From Fidelibacterota bacterium (GTDB lineage: Bacteria > Fidelibacterota > Marinisomatia > Marinisomatales > TCS55): a DNA stretch of 64,000 bases. A model generated the notes under the pieces. It was not told the origin of the DNA, did no database searches, and saw only the letters and a list, made by a program, of their open reading frames with translations. Positions 58,308-64,000 of the stretch are shown piece by piece (the first letter of the stretch is position 1; each line of letters begins with the position of its first letter). Made by a program: the position numbers and the translations under genes. Where the stretch lies: contig PBPT01000016.1 in assembly GCA_002724735.1 (NCBI GenBank), positions 232,586 through 296,585 of the forward strand. Direction: 5' to 3'.

Positions 58308-59888
58308 ATGGCTAAAAGCTTAGATGGTGTTTTAACAAAAAAAGCCAATAAAAAAGAAACGTTTACTGAAGAACAGATACAAGACCTTGCTAAATGCATG
58401 GACGAAAAAACTGGCTATGACTACTTTGCACGTAACTTTGCGTACATTCAGCATCCTACGCAAGGCAAATTATTATTTAAACCATTTGAATATCAAGAAC
58501 GTCTGCTACAAAGTTATCACGATCATAGATTTAATATTAATATGTTACCTAGACAAACAGGTAAAACTACGTGTGCCGCTATATATTTGTTATGGTATGC
58601 TATGTTTAATGCGGATCAAACTATACTTATTGCCGCTCATAAGCACACAGGCGCACAAGAAATTATGCAACGAATACGCTACGGATATGAATTGTGTGCA
58701 GATCATGTAAGAGCCGGTGTTATAAATTATAATAAAGGCAGTATTGAATTTGAAAATGGATCACGTATAGTTAGTGCTACTACCACAGGCAATACAGGAC
58801 GTGGTATGAGTATTTCCTTATTGTATTGTGATGAGTTTGCATTTGTACAACCTAACATAGCAACCGACTTTTGGACTTCTATATCGCCAACACTAGCAAC
58901 TGGTGGTAGGGCAATACTTACTAGTACCCCTAATTCAGATGAAGATACCTTTGCAACAATTTGGAAACAAGCAGAAGATAAATTTGATGAACACGGCAAT
59001 GAACAGGAATTAGGCATAAACGGATTTCATAGTTTTCGTAGCTACTGGGAAGAACATCCAGATAGAGATGAAAAATGGAAACAAGATGAACTTGGGCGTA
59101 TTGGCGAAGAAAGATTTAGAAGAGAGTATGATTGTGAATTTTTGGTTTTTGACGAAACACTCATTAATTCATTGATACTTGGAGAAATGGAAGGACATCA
59201 ACCTTTAGTAAACATGGGGCAAACAAGATGGTATAAAAAACCTTCCTCTGAATTTACATATGCTGTAGCTCTTGACCCTAGCATGGGCACAGGAGGAGAC
59301 AACGCGGCTATACAAGTTTTTGAATTACCTAGTTATGAACAGGTAGCAGAATGGCAACATAATACAACAGCAATTCCTGGACAAATAAGAGTATTAGCAG
59401 ATATTTGCAGTTATATAGTAAAAGAAACTGATTCAGATACCGGACTATATTGGAGTGTTGAAAATAATGGCATAGGCGAAGCGGCACTAATTGTAATCAA
59501 TGACTTTGGAGAAGAAAACATTCCTGGATTATTTGTAAGTGAACCTATACGTAAAGGGCATGTAAGAAAATTCCGTAAAGGATTCAACACAACACATAGT
59601 ACAAAAATAACAGCATGTAGCAGATTAAAAACTATGGTGGAAAATGAAAAGATGATTATACACAGCAAACCTTTCATTTCCGAACTTAAAAATTATGTAG
59701 CCACAGGAAGCAGTTACCAAGCTAAACTAGGACAAACCGATGATTTAATAAGTGCGGCACTATTAGCTATAAGAATGATGGCAGTTTTAAAGGATTGGGA
59801 TCCAAGAATATACAATACGTTTACACAAGCTGAAGAAATTACAGATTATGATCCTCCAATGCCAATCTTTATAAGTAGTAACTATTGA
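58308..59888 (+). CDS. 17: Terminase large subunit gp17
   Basis: 526 residues; T4 gp17 is 610. ATPase domain: Walker A MLPRQTGKTTCAAIYLL near 82-98, Walker B LLYCDEFAFV near 168-177, coupling motif ILTSTPN near 206. Nuclease domain: ALDPSMGTGGDNAAIQVF near 322 (first Asp), WSVENNGIGEAAL near 384, and TDDLISAALLAIR near 473. This is the packaging motor and DNA-cutting enzyme that docks on gp20. The SD is ACAAGGA. Together with gp16, gp4 and the portal it completes the packaging set. Confident. Confidence 0.96.
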   Translation: MAKSLDGVLTKKANKKETFTEEQIQDLAKCMDEKTGYDYFARNFAYIQHPTQGKLLFKPFEYQERLLQSYHDHRFNINMLPRQTGKTTCAAIYLLWYAMFNADQTILIAAHKHTGAQEIMQRIRYGYELCADHVRAGVINYNKGSIEFENGSRIVSATTTGNTGRGMSISLLYCDEFAFVQPNIATDFWTSISPTLATGGRAILTSTPNSDEDTFATIWKQAEDKFDEHGNEQELGINGFHSFRSYWEEHPDRDEKWKQDELGRIGEERFRREYDCEFLVFDETLINSLILGEMEGHQPLVNMGQTRWYKKPSSEFTYAVALDPSMGTGGDNAAIQVFELPSYEQVAEWQHNTTAIPGQIRVLADICSYIVKETDSDTGLYWSVENNGIGEAALIVINDFGEENIPGLFVSEPIRKGHVRKFRKGFNTTHSTKITACSRLKTMVENEKMIIHSKPFISELKNYVATGSSYQAKLGQTDDLISAALLAIRMMAVLKDWDPRIYNTFTQAEEITDYDPPMPIFISSNY

Positions 59889-59894
59889 TAAATA
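59887..59894 (+). promoter_or_regulatory. Late promoter box GATAAATA
   Basis: TGATAAATACAATATG: the box overlaps the gp17 stop region and ends 4 nt before the ATG at 59899. Near-leaderless arrangement. Confidence 0.55.
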
Positions 59895-59898
59895 CAAT

Positions 59899-61641
59899 AT
59901 GCAAGAATTTGATAAAATAGGCGAAGATCTTTTTAACAAAATACGAGGACGTTTTCCTAGTATTACTATTGGTAATGAAGCAGGAGAAGTTATAAACGAA
60001 CCTTCACAGGCTCGCTTTTTTGATTTTTAATATAAAGAAGCAGGCAAAGTTTTAGGCAATGTAAGTGTAAATATAACTGAAGATGAAGGCATGACAGTGA
60101 TTTACTCTAAGGATTTTATATCCAAAGAAGATTCCATGACAAAAGATAATTGGTATGGGTTTTTAAAAGAGTTAAGACTATTTGCAAAAAAACGTATGTT
60201 AGAATTTAGCATAAGGGATATAACAAAAACAAATTTGAACAAAAGAGATTATCAATTTTTGTCAAACAAAGTCGGAGATGAAACAATGGCAGAATCAAAA
60301 CTCTACGGTACTTCCAGAATAAGTTACCAAGACGTAGATGGTGCAAGATTAGTACTAAAACACACAGAAAGTGTTAATGATGAAAAAGTATCAGGACGTA
60401 TAAGACATATAGGATCAATTTACATTGAAAGTTCTGAAGGGGAACGCTTTAAATATCCATACAAGCACCTCAACGGAGCAAGAGCAATGGCTCGTCATGT
60501 TGCAGAAGGTGGAAATGCATATGACGACTTTGGAAAACATATCGTAAGCCTTTCAGAAGAAATGGCAAAACTTAGAAAATTTAAAAACTATATGAATAGA
60601 TCAAGTGTAATGGCAGAAGGACTTTCCGACTATACTGATGCTGTTAATGATCGAATTGTTACAGTTAGAAAAACAATAAGTAATTTACAAAAAAAGGCGT
60701 ACTACAAAGAAACATTTGATGCATTTACTCCTGCCGTAATGGAAGATGTTCCTGCTGACGTAGCTGAAAATTGGATTGATCAACTTACTATCAAACAGTT
60801 TAACGAAGAATTGAAAGACATTTTTCCTTATGTGTTTAAACTAGTAAGTGAAGTTACCAAAGCAAAAGAATTAGGACCTGATGATTTAGTAGCCGAAGAT
60901 GGTTGCACACCTGCTCATAGAAAAGCAAACAAAAAGAAAAAGGCTAAAGAAGATATTGAGATAGAGCAAGGCTTTGAAAGAATGATGGGGCAGTTTAGCG
61001 AAGACGATATGGGAGATAAAATTAAAGCCTGGGCTGACAAGTATGATGGATACATTGGCAGTAACGGTGACTCACTACCAGATGGTTATGTTAAGTATGC
61101 AACGAGTAGTGGCATTCCTACAGATTTTATTGAAACAAATGAACGTGCTAAAATGGATGAAAAGTATGGTGAAGAGAAATTTGAGGATGATCCAGGGGCA
61201 TACATCAGCGACCATATCGACGAAATGCCTATTACAAAGGCTTGTATGGAAGAGCTTGAAAAAATTACAGGTTCAGATGATATAGAAGTAAATGCTAAAC
61301 TAATTATGAAACACAGCGACGATCACCAAGAAGATGATACTATGGCAGTAAAAATCGACAAAGACGGTACTATGTCTAAGGCTGACGAGAAGGATAAAAC
61401 TCCACTAGGCGAATTCATTTTAAGCTATTATGATAGAGAGACAGGCGAGTTTCCAAAAGGCGAGACCGCAGTCCTTACAATGGTAGAAAAGGATTACGGA
61501 GAGCAGTTCATAGAACCTGCAAAGGCATTTATTGAACAAATCAACGCAACCTACGAAGAGTACCAAATGAAAGCTAATCCACAGAAGATGGAAGCTGAGC
61601 CAGAATTTGATAGAATGCGTGAGTTAGCTGGTTTAAGATAA
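59899..61641 (+). CDS. Large conserved protein interrupted by one in-frame TAA (codon 44)
   Basis: Reading from the ATG at 59899 gives MQEFDKIGEDLFNKIRGRFP and continues in frame to FFDF, then TAA (60028-60030), then YKEAGKVLGNVSVNITEDEG and the 516-aa track ORF from 60091, all in the same frame. Without that codon it is one 580-residue protein. It has a helical middle (SLSEEMAKLRKFKNYMNRSS), an acidic C-terminal half and a C-terminus RMRELAGLR like scaffold gp22. It looks like a head-core or internal protein. Either a real nonsense mutation, a sequencing or assembly error (one base change, e.g. from TCA or GAA), or stop-codon readthrough. The 516-aa part could start internally at 60091. Confidence 0.75.
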
Positions 61642-61685
61642 TCAGCTAACTTTTACAAGTCTCCAAAAATAAATCAAAAAAACGC

Positions 61686-61714
61686 TTGACAGGCTAAATA
61701 TAAGAGTGTATTAT
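61686..61714 (+). promoter_or_regulatory. Composite early/late promoter of gp32
   Basis: TTGACA (61686-61691), 17-nt spacer, TATTAT (61709-61714), with the late box GCTAAATA (61693-61700) inside the spacer. Expression both early and late fits a protein needed through replication. Confidence 0.75.
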
Positions 61715-61722
61715 ACATAGTA

Positions 61723-61747
61723 TGTATTGCACATTTAGGCAAATACA
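61723..61747 (+). promoter_or_regulatory. Hairpin in the gp32 leader
   Basis: TGTATTGC (61723-61730) pairs with GCAAATACA (61739-61747), 8 bp with one bulged A, loop ACATTTAG. About 33 nt of mostly unpaired sequence follow to the ATG, with the SD AAGGAGG. The T4 gene 32 leader also uses 5' structure plus an unstructured operator for autoregulation by gp32; by analogy this may be the nucleation site. Confidence 0.5.
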
Positions 61748-61780
61748 ACATAGCATAGGCAATTTAAGGAGGCACAAACT

Positions 61781-62770
61781 ATGGCAACATTAGCAGAGAT
61801 CCGAGCAAAGCTCAAAGAACAAGAGTCACGCCAAGGTGGCAACTCTAACAGCGGCGGCGACAACGCAATTTACCCATTTTGGAATATCAAAGAAGGTGAA
61901 AGTTGTACTTTCAGATTCCTTCCTGATGGGAATGAAGATAACACTTTCTTCTGGGCAGAACGTTTAATGATTAAACTTCCGTTCGCAGGTGTTAAAGGTG
62001 AAACTGATTCACGTCCAGTACAAGTACAAGTACCATGCATGGAGATGTATGGAGAAACTTGCGATATCTTGAACGAAGTACGTGGTTGGTTTAAAGATCC
62101 AAGTCTTGAAGATATGGGTCGTAAATATTGGAAGAAGCGTTCTTATATCTTCCAAGGCTTTGTTACTGAGAATCCACTCAGTGATGATAAGACTCCAGAA
62201 AATCCAATTAGACGTTTTATTATTGGTCCACAAATTTTCCAAATTATTAAAGCGGCTTTAATGGATCCAGACATGGAGGAATTACCAACAGATTATACTG
62301 CTGGTGTAGACTTCCGTCTTAATAAAACTAGTAAAGGCGGGTATGCAGACTATTCAACATCTAACTGGGCTCGTAGAGAGCGTCCGTTAACTGATGCTGA
62401 AATGAATGCAGTTAACACACATGGTCTGTTTAACTTTACAGACTTCCTTCCTAAGAAGCCAGACGAAACAGCCGTAAAGGTTATGAAAGAGATGTTTGAA
62501 GCATCTGTCGATGGCGAAGCATATGATCCAGATCGTTGGAGCAACTATTTCCGTCCAAGCGGAATGGCGGCTAGAACTGGTGATCCAACAGTAGCGGCAT
62601 CACCCAATGCAACTGCAACAAGCCAAAGTGCGCCAGCACAAGAGGCAGCACCTGTAGCTGAAACTGCTACACCTGTAGCTGAAACTGCTACATCTACTCC
62701 TGCAGGCGACACTGGTGATAACAAAGCTTCTGACATTCTTGCAATGATTAGACAGCGTCAAGCACAATAA
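61781..62770 (+). CDS. 32: Single-stranded DNA-binding protein gp32
   Basis: 329 residues. The N-terminal basic segment (LAEIRAKLKEQESRQ) for cooperativity is followed by the OB core with zinc-type region (QVPCMEMYGETCDIL, KYWKKRSYIFQGFV, IGPQIFQIIKAALM). The acidic/Ala-rich C-terminus (PVAETATPVAETATS) ends KASDILAMIRQRQ for partner binding. gp32 coats ssDNA in replication and recombination and recruits UvsX/UvsY. Zn ligands in the core are partly different from T4. It has its own composite promoter and structured leader, with uvsX 49 nt downstream. Confidence 0.93.
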   Translation: MATLAEIRAKLKEQESRQGGNSNSGGDNAIYPFWNIKEGESCTFRFLPDGNEDNTFFWAERLMIKLPFAGVKGETDSRPVQVQVPCMEMYGETCDILNEVRGWFKDPSLEDMGRKYWKKRSYIFQGFVTENPLSDDKTPENPIRRFIIGPQIFQIIKAALMDPDMEELPTDYTAGVDFRLNKTSKGGYADYSTSNWARRERPLTDAEMNAVNTHGLFNFTDFLPKKPDETAVKVMKEMFEASVDGEAYDPDRWSNYFRPSGMAARTGDPTVAASPNATATSQSAPAQEAAPVAETATPVAETATSTPAGDTGDNKASDILAMIRQRQAQ

Positions 62771-62776
62771 AATAGA

Positions 62777-62796
62777 GTGGGGGAGAAATCCCCCAC
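62777..62796 (+). promoter_or_regulatory. Intercistronic hairpin between gp32 and uvsX
   Basis: GTGGGGG / CCCCCAC, 7 bp all strong, loop AGAAAT, 6 nt after the gp32 stop. No U tract, so it is a partial attenuator or 3' stabiliser that could keep gp32 above UvsX levels. It resembles the hairpin after gp18. Confidence 0.5.
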
Positions 62797-62819
62797 ATTA
62801 TTCTTAACTAGGAGAAACT

Positions 62820-63905
62820 ATGGCTAAATCATTTGATGTAAGTAAGTTCCGTAAGGACTTAACTAAGTCTATTCAAGGTATGAGTGCAGGATTTAATGAT
62901 CCAACAGATTGGATTAGTACAGGATCTTTTGCACTTAATTATCTTATCTCAGGAGACTTCCACAAAGGAGTTCCTATGGGAAAAGTTACAGTATTTGCAG
63001 GCGAGTCCGGTGCAGGAAAAAGTTATTTCTGTGCAGGCAATATTGTAAAACATGCCCAAGATCAAGGTATTTTTGTAGTATTAATTGACTCAGAAAATGC
63101 TCTTGACGAATCGTGGTTACAGGCGTTAGATGTTGACACAAGCGAAGATAAATTGCTTAAATTAAATATGTCAATGATTGACGATGTAGCAAAAACAATC
63201 AGCACATTTATGTCTGATTATAAAGCAATGGACGAAGATGATCGTCCAAAAGTACTTTTTGTTATTGACTCATTAGGTATGTTACTAACACCTACTGATG
63301 TTGATCAATTTAACAAGGGTGATATGAAAGGTGATATGGGTAGGAAACCTAAAGCACTTACTGCACTTGTTAGAAATACTGTTAATATGATAGGTTCACA
63401 TAATGTAGGACTAGTATGTACTAATCATACATATGCATCGCAGGACATGTTTGATCCTGATGATAAAATTAGCGGTGGACAAGGATTTATTTACGCATCT
63501 TCAATTGTTGTAGCAATGAAAAAACTTAAACTAAAAGAAGATGAATCTGGAAACAAAATCTCAGATGTAAGAGGTATACGTGCAGGCTGTAAAGTTATGA
63601 AAACACGTTATGCCAAACCTTTTGAAGGTGTACAAGTAAAGATTCCATACGAAACTGGCATGAATCCTTATAGTGGCCTTGTTGAACTTTTTGAAAAGAA
63701 AGGTTTAATTGAAAAGCAAGGTAATCGACTAAAATATACTACTAGTGAAGGTGAAGAACTATTAGAATATCGTAAGAATTGGACTGGTCCGATCCTCGAT
63801 ACCGTAATGTCGGATTTCGCCAAAAAAGAAGCCAACGAGGTAAATACCGCTGAGGTTACTGAAGAAACCGATAACGATATCGAGGAGAATACCATTAATG
63901 ACTGA
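62820..63905 (+). CDS. uvsX: RecA-like recombinase UvsX
   Basis: 361 residues (T4 UvsX 391). Walker A GESGAGKSYFCAGN near 61-74, Walker B VLFVIDSLGMLL near 140-151, and the DNA-loop region GGQGFIYASSIVVAMKKLKL. It catalyses strand exchange in recombination-dependent replication together with gp32. The C-terminus is acidic (EVTEETDNDIEENT), as is typical. The SD TAGGAG precedes the ATG, 6 nt away. Its stop overlaps the following small gene by 8 nt. Confident. Confidence 0.95.
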   Translation: MAKSFDVSKFRKDLTKSIQGMSAGFNDPTDWISTGSFALNYLISGDFHKGVPMGKVTVFAGESGAGKSYFCAGNIVKHAQDQGIFVVLIDSENALDESWLQALDVDTSEDKLLKLNMSMIDDVAKTISTFMSDYKAMDEDDRPKVLFVIDSLGMLLTPTDVDQFNKGDMKGDMGRKPKALTALVRNTVNMIGSHNVGLVCTNHTYASQDMFDPDDKISGGQGFIYASSIVVAMKKLKLKEDESGNKISDVRGIRAGCKVMKTRYAKPFEGVQVKIPYETGMNPYSGLVELFEKKGLIEKQGNRLKYTTSEGEELLEYRKNWTGPILDTVMSDFAKKEANEVNTAEVTEETDNDIEENTIND

Positions 63906-64000
63906 GGAACAGATAGTTGACACTTGGAGTCTATTTAAAGAATACATTGATAAAAAACAAACAGAGGTAGTTGCCGAAAAGTTTGTAGACATGCTTGCGG
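63898..64000 (+). CDS. Small conserved protein downstream of uvsX (3' partial)
   Basis: ATG at 63898 overlaps the uvsX stop by 8 nt. The first 34 residues, MTEEQIVDTWSLFKEYIDKK and QTEVVAEKFVDMLA, form helices with no catalytic motif, and the frame is open to the window edge. Short proteins of this kind follow uvsX in marine T4-like phages. Function unknown; a replication/recombination accessory role is suggested by coupling. Confidence 0.7.
   Translation, partial: MTEEQIVDTWSLFKEYIDKKQTEVVAEKFVDMLA

Noticed and set aside
1-64000. CRISPR arrays, tRNA genes, insertion sequences, attachment sites
   Set aside because: No regularly spaced direct repeats, cloverleaf with TTCGA arm, transposase or integrase were found by reading the sequence.

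Overview
The window is a 64 kb piece of the genome of a marine T4-like (straight-tailed, contractile) myovirus. Nearly every T4 head, neck and tail hallmark is present: portal gp20, an expanded gp67-like core protein, prohead protease gp21, scaffold gp22, major capsid gp23, necks gp13 and gp14, sheath completion gp15, sheath gp18, tube gp19, head completion gp4, terminase gp16/gp17, then gp32 and UvsX. Low GC, Gly/Cys-rich fibre proteins, 2OG-Fe(II) oxygenases, a carbamoyltransferase and DxDGDGD-type core proteins point to the cyanophage/pelagiphage branch. No photosynthesis gene is present in the window, so the host (picocyanobacterium or SAR11-like) cannot be decided from it. No tRNA, CRISPR array or insertion sequence was seen.

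Layout. 1-6180 (+) is the head module 20-(80 aa)-(237 aa)-67-21-22-23, closed by a strong terminator. 6258-6545 holds an apparently free-standing transcription unit: sigma70-type promoter, about 250 nt of structured non-coding RNA, and an intrinsic terminator. 6650-27364 (+) is a long adhesin/tail-fibre module of paralogous beta-structured proteins. It includes two 1.6k-residue fibres with eight CBM5/12-like repeats each and three extremely cysteine-rich proteins with chaperone-like partners. 27455-31167 (+) carries a GT9-like glycosyltransferase, an SGNH-like hydrolase and a carbamoyltransferase, followed by further structural genes including a 2125-residue giant protein (to 38889). 38886-46181 is inverted (-): a six-gene overlapping operon for ADP-heptose synthesis (hldE, hldD, gmhB plus two oxygenases and a cupin) behind its own consensus sigma70 promoter, then a Nudix hydrolase, gp15 and gp14. 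46226 onward is mostly (+): gp13, dNMP kinase (gp1), a convergent HNH-like gene, gp18, gp19, a baseplate/tube protein, gp4, gp16, internal/core-like acidic proteins, a sulfotransferase, gp17, a large conserved protein interrupted by one in-frame TAA, gp32, UvsX and the start of a small gene.

Regulation visible in the sequence. Two promoter classes recur. Consensus TTGACA-16/17-TATAAT boxes (early, host sigma70) stand before the ncRNA, the heptose operon, gp1, gp32 and the 290-aa structural gene. T4-type late boxes (N-[A/C]-TAAATA) stand at most structural gene junctions, some only 4-5 nt from the start codon. Two promoters combine both elements. Five intrinsic terminators and several leader hairpins were found.

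Working together: the window is mainly virion assembly and DNA packaging. On top of this lies a split carbohydrate programme, with ADP-heptose synthesis behind an early promoter on one strand and a heptosyltransferase-family gene plus carbamoyl transfer in the late fibre operon on the other. This suggests either heptosylation of fibres or host envelope remodelling. All function assignments come from reading motifs and protein sequence by eye; no database search was run.
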